NCBI GenBank assembly: GCA_044869895.1
Contig: JBIOXZ010000189.1
Location: 1-17,609, forward strand
Direction of reading: 5' to 3'
Origin: AC-69 sp044869895
GTDB taxonomy: Bacteria; Actinomycetota; UBA4738; HRBIN12
DNA: 17,609 nucleotides
Under the pieces are notes generated by a model. It was not told where the DNA came from, ran no database searches, and was given only the letters and a program-made list of their open reading frames with translations. Made by a program: the position numbers and the translations under genes. Position 1 is the stretch's first letter. Every line of letters starts with the position of its first letter. Shown in pieces: positions 1 to 6,041 of this stretch.

Positions 1-112
1 CAAAGTCCACGGTCGGACGGACGGTCGGGGCGGTAGGCACGTCGGTCGGCGGAGCGGAGGGCGAGCCCGGGCCCACGGGTCCGTGCGAGGGGTGTCCCAC
101 TTTCGACCCCAT
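1..112 (-). CDS. Possible start of an unidentified gene, cut by the window edge
   Basis: An open frame begins with ATG at 112 and runs off the window after 37 codons. It reads MGSKVGHPSHGPVGPGS and continues rich in Pro, Thr and Val (APPTDVPTAPTVRPTV). A purine-rich stretch, AGGAAGAGG, ends one base before the ATG and could serve as ribosome binding site, though it sits very close. It lies 57 bases downstream of truA on the same strand. I do not recognise it; it is not the start of rplM, the gene that follows truA in many bacteria. In G+C-rich DNA a short open frame can occur by chance, and low-complexity Pro/Thr sequence is typical of such frames, so this is a candidate only. Confidence 0.3.
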   Translation of the reverse strand, partial: MGSKVGHPSHGPVGPGSPSAPPTDVPTAPTVRPTVDF

Positions 113-169
113 GCCTCTTCCTACCGCGTCAAAGACCGCGTCGGCTTGCGGCAACAGACGCCTTGATGT

Positions 170-916
170 TCAGCGCCGGCCGTATGCGACGCGTTCGAGG
201 GTCAGGCCGTGAGGGGGCGCCATCTGGGCGGCCGCCGAGCGGTCCCTCGCGGCCAGGATGGCAGGGACACGGTCCGGCTCGATCCTTCCCTCGCCCACCG
301 CGACCAGGGTCCCCACCAGGCTCCGAACCATTTGGTGCAGGAACGCGTTGGCCCGGGCCGTGACCTCGACCAGACCACCCGACCGCATGATCGCCAGCCG
401 CTGCAGGTTCCGGATCGTGGTCGATCCGTCCCTGGGCAGCCGGCAGAACGAGGCGAAGTCGTGCTCGCCCACCAGCTCGCGGGCGGCCGCGCGCATCCGC
501 GGGACCGTGAGTTCGCCGGGCCGATGCCACACGTACCGCGCGGTGAACGGATCGGGGTAGGGCCCGGTCTCGATCCGGTAGCGATACTCCCGCGCCGTGG
601 CGCTATGTCGGGCGTGGAATGCGTCGGCCACGACGCGCGCCTCGGTCACTACGACCTCCGGAGCGAGGAGGGCGTTCAGTCCCGCTTGCAGGCGGCCGAC
701 GTCGACGACGTCGGCCGCCCGGAACGAGACCACTTGTCCCCGGGCATGGACGCCGGCGTCGGTCCGGCCGGCCACTGAGAGCTTTGGACGGTCTCTCAGG
801 AACCGTTCCAGGGCAGTCTGGAGGACGCCCTCGACCGTGCGCTGCTCACGCTGCTTCGCCCACCCGTGGAACCCCGTGCCGTCATAGGCGAGCGTCAGCC
901 TGACGACGCTTGTCAT
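170..916 (-). CDS. truA: tRNA pseudouridine(38-40) synthase TruA
   Basis: Converts uridines 38, 39 and 40 in the anticodon stem-loop of tRNAs to pseudouridine in the cytoplasm. The 248-residue product has the usual TruA length. It opens with the family signature RLTLAYDGTGFHGWA (residues 6-20) and carries the catalytic motif GRTDAGVHARGQV (50-62), whose Asp53 corresponds to the nucleophilic Asp60 of E. coli TruA. The later motifs FHARHSATAREYRYRI and NAFLHQMVRSLVGTLV are also present. The start is an ATG 15 bases after the rplQ stop, so it is probably the last gene of the alpha block, an arrangement known in many actinobacteria and firmicutes. No U-tract terminator is visible in the 57 bases after the stop. 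Confidence 0.97.
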   Translation of the reverse strand: MTSVVRLTLAYDGTGFHGWAKQREQRTVEGVLQTALERFLRDRPKLSVAGRTDAGVHARGQVVSFRAADVVDVGRLQAGLNALLAPEVVVTEARVVADAFHARHSATAREYRYRIETGPYPDPFTARYVWHRPGELTVPRMRAAARELVGEHDFASFCRLPRDGSTTIRNLQRLAIMRSGGLVEVTARANAFLHQMVRSLVGTLVAVGEGRIEPDRVPAILAARDRSAAAQMAPPHGLTLERVAYGRR

Positions 917-931
917 GGCCGTCGAGGATGC

Positions 932-1294
932 CTACTCCTCCGAGGCGACGAGCTCGATACGTGCCATGGGCGCGCCGTCACCTTGCCGAGCACCGAGCTT
1001 GAGGATCCGGGTGTACCCACCCGGCCGCTCGGCGTACCTCGGGCCGATGTCGGTGAAGAGCTTGTGCACGACGTCGCGGTCCGGGATCACCTTCAAGACC
1101 TCGCGGCGAGCGGCGAGGTCTCCTCGCTTCGCCGAGGTGATCAGCTTCTCGGCCAGGGGACGAACCGCCTTGGCTTTGGCTTGGGTCGTGTTCACCCGCT
1201 CGTGTGTGAAGAGCTGCGCGGCCAGCCCCGCGAGCAGGAGCCGCTGGTGAGCCGGACCGGCGCCCAGCCGGGGGCCGCGCTTGGGCCTCGGCAT
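932..1294 (-). CDS. rplQ: 50S ribosomal protein L17
   Basis: Large-subunit protein bL17, bound near the polypeptide exit tunnel. The 120-residue product matches the bacterial family length. It has the recognisable RLLLAGLAAQLFTHERVNTTQAKAKAVRPLAEKLIT block (residues 18-53) and the later GPRYAERPGGYTRILKLG segment (84-101), followed by a short acidic end. The ATG start lies 5 bases after the rpoA stop. The gene contains a 9-base inverted repeat (1096-1104 and 1113-1121, 8-base spacer) that codes for ordinary L17 residues and is probably incidental in such G+C-rich DNA. Confidence 0.98.
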   Translation of the reverse strand: MPRPKRGPRLGAGPAHQRLLLAGLAAQLFTHERVNTTQAKAKAVRPLAEKLITSAKRGDLAARREVLKVIPDRDVVHKLFTDIGPRYAERPGGYTRILKLGARQGDGAPMARIELVASEE

Positions 1295-1299
1295 CGCTC

Positions 1300-2229
1300 C
1301 TACTCCTCCCGAAGTGACAGGCCGAGCTCGGCCAGCTTCGCCTTGACCTCGTCGATCGACTTCTGGCCGAAGTTGCGGATGTCCATGAGCTCGGCCTCCG
1401 ACTTCTGCACAAGGTCACCGACCGTGTTGATGCCCTCCCGTTTCAGGCAGTTGTAGGAGCGCACCGACAGATTCAGCTCTTCGACCGTGATCCCATAGTC
1501 CGACGGAAGGGACTCGTCCTCCGCCTCTTTGACGTTCAAGCTGGGAGCCTCGGCCAGGTCGTAGAACAGCTGCACGAGGTCGACGAGCGTGCCGCCGGCG
1601 GATGCCACTGCCTCGCGGGGGCTGATCGAGCCGTCGGTCTCCACGTCGAGAACGAGCCGGTCCCGGTCGGTCATCTGCTCCACACGAGTGTTCTCGACCG
1701 TGTACGAGACCTTGTGGACCGGCGAGAAGATCGAGTCCACGGGGATGACGCCGATCGGGTCCCGTGGCTTCTTGTTCCGCTCGGCCGGCCGATACCCGAC
1801 GCCCCGCTCCACCACCATCTCGATCTCCAGGCTCCCGCCCTTGGCGACCGTGGCGATGTGCAGGTCGGTGTTGAGGATGTCCACGCCAGCGGGCGGCGAG
1901 ACGTCCCCGGCCGTGACCTCGCCCGGACCCTTCGCCTTGAGGTACATGGTGACCGGCTCCTCGACGTCGGTCCGGATCACGAGTTCCTTCAAGTTGAGGA
2001 TGATGTCGGTCACGTCCTCCGTGACCTTGGGGATGGTCGAGAACTCATGAAGCACGCCTTCGATCCGGACCGACGAGATGGCCGCCCCGGGGATCGATGA
2101 CAGCAGCGTGCGTCGAAGAGAGTTCCCGACGGTGTAGCCGAACCCGGGCTCGAGGGGCTCGATGGAGAACCGGGAGCGCGTCGGGCTGACGCTCTCCTCG
2201 TGGATCTGTGGTCTTGCGACGGTAAACAC
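1300..2229 (-). CDS. rpoA: DNA-directed RNA polymerase subunit alpha
   Basis: Alpha subunit: the dimer nucleates RNA polymerase assembly, and the C-terminal domain contacts promoter UP elements and activators. The 309-residue product shows a complete N-terminal domain (RFSIEPLEPGFGYTVGNSLRRTLLSSIPG, residues 20-48; IPVDSIFSPV, 162-171). A short acidic linker (about 235-245) follows, then the alpha-CTD (about 247-305) with RSYNCLKREGI (257-267) and DIRNFGQKSIDEVKAKL. The overall sequence is close to actinobacterial RpoA but lacks the long C-terminal tail found in several actinobacteria. The start is GTG, with AGGAGG seven bases upstream. The 89-base gap to rpsK lacks rpsD and carries a hairpin. 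Confidence 0.98.
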   Translation of the reverse strand: MFTVARPQIHEESVSPTRSRFSIEPLEPGFGYTVGNSLRRTLLSSIPGAAISSVRIEGVLHEFSTIPKVTEDVTDIILNLKELVIRTDVEEPVTMYLKAKGPGEVTAGDVSPPAGVDILNTDLHIATVAKGGSLEIEMVVERGVGYRPAERNKKPRDPIGVIPVDSIFSPVHKVSYTVENTRVEQMTDRDRLVLDVETDGSISPREAVASAGGTLVDLVQLFYDLAEAPSLNVKEAEDESLPSDYGITVEELNLSVRSYNCLKREGINTVGDLVQKSEAELMDIRNFGQKSIDEVKAKLAELGLSLREE

Positions 2230-2277
2230 CTGACTACCTCCTCCGGCAGGGGATCATCCATTTCTCCCCGCCGATCA

Positions 2278-2301
2278 CGGCCCGCTCGACTGGGCGGGCC
2301 G
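2278..2301 (-). other. Hairpin in the rpsK-rpoA gap
   Basis: On the minus strand CGGCCCGC and GCGGGCCG form a perfect 8-bp stem around an 8-base loop. It lies about 18 bases after the rpsK stop and about 50 bases before the rpoA start. No T-run follows, so it does not look like an intrinsic terminator; rpoA would otherwise have no visible promoter. It may be an mRNA-processing or regulatory stem at the site where other bacteria have rpsD. The structure is read directly from sequence; any function is inferred. Confidence 0.5.
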
Positions 2302-2318
2302 GTCTTCGCACCTCGGCG

Positions 2319-2711
2319 CTACACGCGCCTGCGCTTCTTGGGCCGGCACCCATTGTGGGGAACCGGCGTGACGTCCTGGATACCTGCGACCTCCAGGCCG
2401 GTCGCCGCGAGCGACCGGATGGCCGTCTCGCGGCCGGAGCCGGGACCCTTGACGAACACGTCCACCTTCTGCACCCCGTGTTCCTGGGCCTTCCTCGCTG
2501 CGGCCTCCGCCGCGAGCTGGGCGGCGAACGGGGTGGACTTCCGGGAGCCCTTGAACCCGACGTTGCCCGCGCTGGCCCACGAGAGGGTGTTGCCCTGAAG
2601 GTCGGTGATGGTGACGATAGTGTTGTTGAACGTCGACTTGATGTGCGCCTGGCCGTGGACGACGTTCTTCTTCTCCTTCCTCCGGGTCTTCTTGGCCTTG
2701 GGCTTCGCCAT
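2319..2711 (-). CDS. rpsK: 30S ribosomal protein S11
   Basis: Small-subunit platform protein uS11, which contacts 16S rRNA near the E site. The 130-residue product has the usual basic N-terminus (AKPKAKKTRRKEKKN) and then the conserved core: HIKSTFNNTIVTITD (23-37), SWASAGNVGFKGSRKSTPFAAQ (44-65) and the C-terminal DVTPVPHNGCRPKKRRRV. The ATG start is 3 bases after the rpsM stop. The next gene is rpoA, not rpsD, as seen in Streptomyces and some other actinobacteria where rpsD lies elsewhere. Confidence 0.98.
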   Translation of the reverse strand: MAKPKAKKTRRKEKKNVVHGQAHIKSTFNNTIVTITDLQGNTLSWASAGNVGFKGSRKSTPFAAQLAAEAAARKAQEHGVQKVDVFVKGPGSGRETAIRSLAATGLEVAGIQDVTPVPHNGCRPKKRRRV

Positions 2712-2714
2712 GGC

Positions 2715-3104
2715 CTACCCCTTCTTCCCCACGGCGGGCTTCTTCCTGCCGGGAACGGTCTTCTTCGGGCCCTTGCGGGTCCGGGCGTTCGTGTGCGTCC
2801 GCTGCCCGTGCACGGGGAGACTCCGGCGGTGCCGGACGCCCTGGTAGGCGCCGATCTCGATCTTGCGCTTGATGTCCTGCGCCACCTCCCGGCGGAGGTC
2901 CCCCTCGACCTTGAACGTGCGGTCGATGAACTCGCGGATCCGAGCCACCTCTTCCTCGGAGAGATCGCGAACCTTGCGTCCTCCCTCGACACCGGTCCCC
3001 CTCACGATCTGGAAAGCCCGGGTTGGACCGATCCCGTAGATGTAGCGGAGGGCGATCTCCAGCCGCTTGTCGCGGGGAAGGTCGACGCCTGCGATCCGTG
3101 CCAC
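2715..3104 (-). CDS. rpsM: 30S ribosomal protein S13
   Basis: Small-subunit head protein uS13, which contacts the P-site tRNA and the B1 inter-subunit bridge. The 129-residue product begins with ARIAGVDLPRDKRLEIALRYIYGIG (2-26). It carries the helix-two-turn-helix region and the basic tail VRHRRSLPVHGQRTHTNARTRKG that reaches the decoding region. It is a few residues longer than E. coli S13 because of an extra Lys/Gly-rich end. The start is GTG with a GGAGGG sequence upstream, 12 bases after the rpmJ stop. Confidence 0.98.
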   Translation of the reverse strand: MARIAGVDLPRDKRLEIALRYIYGIGPTRAFQIVRGTGVEGGRKVRDLSEEEVARIREFIDRTFKVEGDLRREVAQDIKRKIEIGAYQGVRHRRSLPVHGQRTHTNARTRKGPKKTVPGRKKPAVGKKG

Positions 3105-3116
3105 TCCCGATCCCTC

Positions 3117-3230
3117 CTACCCCTGCCGCTGCTTGTGCCGGGGGTTCGTGCAGATGACCCGGACCCGGCCATGGCGGCGGATGATCTTGCACCGCTCGCA
3201 CATCTTCTTGACCGACGGCCGCACCTTCAT
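3117..3230 (-). CDS. rpmJ: 50S ribosomal protein L36 (zinc-binding form)
   Basis: Smallest large-subunit protein, bL36. The 37-residue product starts MKVRPSVKKMCERCKIIRR and ends NPRHKQRQG, matching the family end to end. Cys11, Cys14, Cys27 and His32 form the C-x2-C-x12-C-x4-H zinc site, so this is the zinc-containing (C+) version. The start is ATG with AGGGAAAGG upstream, 16 bases after the infA stop. Its position between infA and rpsM is the normal bacterial arrangement. The gene is easily missed because of its length. Confidence 0.97.
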   Translation of the reverse strand: MKVRPSVKKMCERCKIIRRHGRVRVICTNPRHKQRQG

Positions 3231-3246
3231 CGTCCGAACCTTTCCC

Positions 3247-3465
3247 TCACTTGTAGCGGTACACGATCCTGCCGCGTGTCAGGTCGTACGGCGACAGCTC
3301 CACCAGCACCCGGTCGCCCGGGAGGATCCGGATGTAGTGCATCCGCATCTTTCCCGAGATGTGAGCCAGAACGTTGTGCCCATTTTCGAGTTGCACCCGG
3401 AACATGGCGTTGGGGAGCGGCTCGGTGACCGTTCCCTCGACCTCGATGGCGTCCTTCTTTGGCAA
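3247..3465 (-). CDS. infA: Translation initiation factor IF-1
   Basis: Binds the 30S A site during initiation and helps IF-2 and IF-3 select the start codon. The 72-residue product is a single OB fold of standard length: KKDAIEVEGTVTEPLPNAMFRVQLENGH followed by LAHISGKMRMHYIRILPGDRVLVELSPYDLTRGRIVYRYK. The alignment requires the start at a TTG codon (3463-3465); no in-frame ATG or GTG is near. GGGAG lies three bases before the TTG. A SigA-like promoter and a hairpin are present in the 133-base gap upstream, so infA is probably the first gene of its own transcription unit as well as part of read-through. Confidence 0.97.
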   Translation of the reverse strand: MPKKDAIEVEGTVTEPLPNAMFRVQLENGHNVLAHISGKMRMHYIRILPGDRVLVELSPYDLTRGRIVYRYK

Positions 3466-3524
3466 GCTCTCCCAAGTGTCCCTCGTCGCCGGACAGGCCC
3501 CATCCGCCCACGGACGAGCCGAAA

Positions 3525-3544
3525 CTGCCCCCGGACGGGGACAG
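3525..3544 (-). other. 5' leader hairpin ahead of infA
   Basis: On the minus strand CTGTCCCC and GGGGGCAG pair over 8 positions (one G-U) around the loop GTCC. The hairpin begins about 7 bases after the predicted -10 box, essentially at the expected transcript 5' end, and about 60 bases ahead of the infA start. Only three T residues follow, so it is a poor terminator. A stabilising or regulatory 5' stem is more likely, but that is inference. Confidence 0.5.
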
Positions 3545-3550
3545 GCCTCA

Positions 3551-3579
3551 AGTATAGGAGCCCCGCCGGAGACCGTCCA
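3551..3579 (-). promoter_or_regulatory. Predicted SigA-type promoter for infA and downstream genes
   Basis: On the minus strand a -10 box TATACT (3551-3556, five of six matching TATAAT) is preceded by a 17-base spacer and a -35 box TGGACG (3574-3579, four of six matching TTGACA). The predicted transcript would start near 3544 and carry an approximately 80-base leader before infA. TATACT is one of the few A/T-rich hexamers in this G+C-rich window, and its spacing is ideal. This would let infA-rpmJ-rpsM-rpsK-rpoA-rplQ-truA be expressed separately from the upstream blocks. Confidence 0.6.
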
Positions 3580-3598
3580 CGATCTTGAGCAGCCTCAG

Positions 3599-4339
3599 CT
3601 AGGGCTGGGCGACGGGGCCGGGAGCCGCCCTGCTGCTCGATGCGAGGTCGGCGGGTTCGTCTCCCGCCTCGCCGACGACCACGACCTGGTCCCTCGATCC
3701 CGTCTCGATCGTAGCCTCGATGCCCCTGGTGGTGTCGACCATGCGGTCCCGTATGACCCGCAACTCCTCCATCAGGGCCGCATGGCGCGACGCCAGGCTC
3801 GAAAGGACCCTGTCGGACTCTCTCTTGGCCTCCGCCAGCGCCTCGGTCGCCTGCAGACGAACCTCCTCAGCCGTGCTCTGGGCGTCCAGGCGGATCTTGT
3901 CGGCCTCGGTCCTGGCCTTGGCCTGAACCCGCTCGGCCTTCGCCGCGGCCTCCCCGCGCGACTTCTCGGCCTCGTGCTGGATGCGGTCTGCTTCGGCCTT
4001 CGCCTCGGCGACGATGCGCTCGGCTTCCGCCTCGGCATCCTGGCGGAGCTTCCCGACATCCTGATCGAAGGTCCGCATCAGATCGGCCACCCGAGCGCCC
4101 ACGCCCTCGTACTCGTCTCGAGCGGTGGCAGCTAGCTCCTCCTCGTCCGCGTCCCGCTGACTCAATTCCCCCTGGAGCCGCCGGACCTCGGTCTCCAGTG
4201 CGTCCAGGTGCTCTGTCAGCCGCGACACGTACTCCAAGACCTGATCCGGGTCGTACCCCCGCCGCACCGTCCCGAAAGACGGCAGGTTCAGCGACCCGCC
4301 GGTTGCCGACGGCTGCGACCCTGATTCCTGGGTGGACAT
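3599..4339 (-). CDS. DivIVA-domain coiled-coil protein, second copy
   Basis: The 246-residue product has a DivIVA-type N-terminus: a disordered lead, then FGTVRRGYDPDQVLEYVSRL (residues 22-41) and a first coiled coil to about 75. A segment VGARVADLMRTFDQDVGKLR (80-99) follows. Next comes a long Ala/Glu/Arg-rich coiled coil of repeated AEAKAEADRI-type units to about 190, and then EELRVIRDRMVDTTRGIEATIE (191-212). DivIVA family members bind curved or polar membrane and recruit cell-division or wall-synthesis proteins; the exact role here is unknown. It is a paralogue of the adjacent gene at 4510-5205. The ATG start has AGGAGG six bases upstream. A gap of 170 bases precedes it, without a convincing promoter. 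Confidence 0.85.
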   Translation of the reverse strand: MSTQESGSQPSATGGSLNLPSFGTVRRGYDPDQVLEYVSRLTEHLDALETEVRRLQGELSQRDADEEELAATARDEYEGVGARVADLMRTFDQDVGKLRQDAEAEAERIVAEAKAEADRIQHEAEKSRGEAAAKAERVQAKARTEADKIRLDAQSTAEEVRLQATEALAEAKRESDRVLSSLASRHAALMEELRVIRDRMVDTTRGIEATIETGSRDQVVVVGEAGDEPADLASSSRAAPGPVAQP

Positions 4340-4496
4340 GCGTCTCCTCCTATCGAATCCACGGATGCACGGACGGTAGTCGTTCCTCTAACCCGAGGGT
4401 AACTGCCATCCGGGGGCATGGTGTAGGTCGATCTCCCTAAGGCATTCGTCCAACGGGAGCCTAGTGAATCGGCCCTCCTCCTGCTTGCCTGGTTTC

Positions 4497-4574
4497 CGAC
4501 CGATGGGGTCTAGGCGTTGGGGTCAGTGCGCCCATTCGAGGAGTTGACCGACGTCGCGTCTGCCCCATCGGTCG
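4497..4574 (-). repeat. 12-bp inverted repeat around the end of the first DivIVA-like gene
   Basis: CGACCGATGGGG at 4497-4508 and CCCCATCGGTCG at 4563-4574 are perfect inverted copies separated by 54 bases. One arm lies in the coding sequence (the TDG of ATDGAD near residues 212-214); the other lies just past the TAG stop. The intervening segment codes for the last 17 or so residues. In RNA the arms could pair into a long-looped stem. No T-run follows, so it does not fit a standard terminator. Confidence 0.6.
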
Positions 4575-5205
4575 CACGGGCCTCCTGCAAGAGCACGACC
4601 TGATCACCGATCGAGGCTTCGATGGTCGTCTCCAAATCCTTCGCCGTGTCGAGCATCCTGTCGCGCATGGCCCGGAGCTCGTCCACCAGGGCATCCCGGC
4701 GAGCGACCAAGGTCGACAGCGCCTGGTCGGACTCGATCCGGGCTTCCCGAAGCGTCCGCTCCGCCTCTGCACGCGTCTGGGCAGCCTCGTCCTGCGCGCT
4801 CAGGCGGGTGCGCTCGGCGTCGGTCCGGGCATCGGCCATGAGGCGCTCGCTCTCGGTCCGCGTGTCCGCGAGCAGGCGCTGGACCTCTGCCTCTGCCTCG
4901 GCACGAAGCCTCTCGACGTCTTGATCGAACGTCCTGACGAGGTCGGCCACCCGTGGGGAGATGCCGTCGTAGGGATCCTGGCCGCCGACGGTGTCCTGCG
5001 CTGCGATGCGCTGACGGCGCACCTCTTCGAGCTCCGACTCGAGCCGGTGCACGTTTGCTTCCAGAGCTTCGACGTGGTCGGCGACCCCGGCCAGGTATTC
5101 GGCGACCTGGTTGGGGTCATAACCGCGAAACACCGTGGCGAACGTCGGCTGGCGGTTGCGGCCGGCGCTCGCCGATGGCGACGGGTCTGGCTCCCATGTA
5201 CCCAT
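4510..5205 (-). CDS. DivIVA-domain coiled-coil protein, first copy
   Basis: The 231-residue product has an N-terminal DivIVA-like region, TFATVFRGYDPNQVAEYLAG (21-40), and a first coiled coil ending near 70. It then has GISPRVADLVRTFDQDVERL (81-100), a long coiled coil (about 98-175), DELRAMRDRMLDTAKDLETTIE (175-196) and a Ser/Asn/Asp-rich tail. GYD sits at residues 28-30 in both paralogues. There is no signal peptide or membrane segment; a cytoplasmic, membrane-associated scaffold is inferred from the family. The ATG at 5205 was chosen because AGGGGG lies four bases upstream and the domain starts soon after; the frame stays open far upstream, but that sequence is a shadow of map. It lies 80 bases after map. 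Confidence 0.85.
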   Translation of the reverse strand: MGTWEPDPSPSASAGRNRQPTFATVFRGYDPNQVAEYLAGVADHVEALEANVHRLESELEEVRRQRIAAQDTVGGQDPYDGISPRVADLVRTFDQDVERLRAEAEAEVQRLLADTRTESERLMADARTDAERTRLSAQDEAAQTRAEAERTLREARIESDQALSTLVARRDALVDELRAMRDRMLDTAKDLETTIEASIGDQVVLLQEARATDGADATSVNSSNGRTDPNA

Positions 5206-5285
5206 CGTTCCCCCTGTGGATCCGAGACGTAGCGGAAGTTCCCTCCCCCGCAGGCCCGAGCGTAGCCTCATCCCGGCAGTTCGCG

Positions 5286-6041
5286 CTAGCCGCGAGCGGT
5301 GATGACCTCCCGGCCGTCCTCGGTGACCGCGATCGTGTGTTCGAAGTGCGCGGCCAGCGACCGATCCGCGGTCACCACGGTCCAGTCGTCGGCCAGGACC
5401 CGAGTCTTCCAGTCGCCCATCGTGACCATGGGCTCGACCGCGACCACCAGGCCGGGCCGAAGCTCGGGCCCCCGGCCCGGGAGCCCGTAATTCGGGATCT
5501 GGGGATCCTCGTGCAGGCTCCGGCCGACACCGTGGCCGACGTACTCCCGGACCACCGAGAAGCCGGCTCCCTCCACCACCTGCTGCACCGCGTGGGAGAC
5601 ATCCGACAGACGACCCCAGGGCCGTATCTGGGAGATCCCGGCCTCCAGGGCCTCCTCGGTCACCCGGACGAGCTTCTCGGCCTCCGCGGAGGGTGGCTCG
5701 CCCACGAACACGGTGACCGCGGAGTCCGCGTGATAGCCGTCCCAGATGGCCCCGAAGTCGAGCGACAGTACGTCGCCCTCCTTCAGGATCCGCTTGGGCG
5801 ATGGGATGCCGTGGACGACCTCCTCGTTCAGCGAGGCGCAGATCGATGCGGGGAACCCTCGGTACCCCTTGAACGAGGGCGTCGCCTTCCGTTCCCTGAT
5901 GAACGCCTCCGCCACGACGTCGAGGTCGGCCGTGGAAACCCCGGGCTCGACGGCCGCGAGCACCGTGTCGATCGTCTCGGCGACGATGCTGCCGGCCACC
6001 CGCATCTTGGCCACCTCGTCGGGTGACTTGAGGATGATCAT
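5286..6041 (-). CDS. map: Methionine aminopeptidase, type I
   Basis: Removes the initiator methionine from new proteins in the cytoplasm, using two metal ions. The 251-residue product has the type I (type Ia-like) length, with no N-terminal extension. The metal ligands are visible as Asp95 (LSLDFG), Asp106 (YHADSAVT), His170 (VGHGVGRSLHEDP), Glu203 (AVEPM) and Glu234 (AHFEHT). His77 (EEVVHGIPS) and His177 are the substrate-contacting histidines. The ATG start overlaps the adk stop by 4 bases (ATGA), so translation is probably coupled. secY-adk-map is a classic bacterial order that joins protein export to N-terminal processing. Confidence 0.98.
   Translation of the reverse strand: MIILKSPDEVAKMRVAGSIVAETIDTVLAAVEPGVSTADLDVVAEAFIRERKATPSFKGYRGFPASICASLNEEVVHGIPSPKRILKEGDVLSLDFGAIWDGYHADSAVTVFVGEPPSAEAEKLVRVTEEALEAGISQIRPWGRLSDVSHAVQQVVEGAGFSVVREYVGHGVGRSLHEDPQIPNYGLPGRGPELRPGLVVAVEPMVTMGDWKTRVLADDWTVVTADRSLAAHFEHTIAVTEDGREVITARG

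Noticed and set aside
1096..1121. 9-bp inverted repeat in rplQ
   Set aside because: Short, with an 8-base spacer, in Arg/Ala/Glu codons of a G+C-rich gene; such repeats are expected by chance.
3525..3544. Intrinsic terminator for the DivIVA-like genes
   Set aside because: The stem is followed by only three T residues and lies downstream of a good -10 box, so it fits a leader stem better.
4340..4509. A promoter for the second DivIVA-like gene in the 170-base gap
   Set aside because: TTGGAC near the middle has no -10 box at a workable distance, and other A/T-containing hexamers match the consensus poorly.
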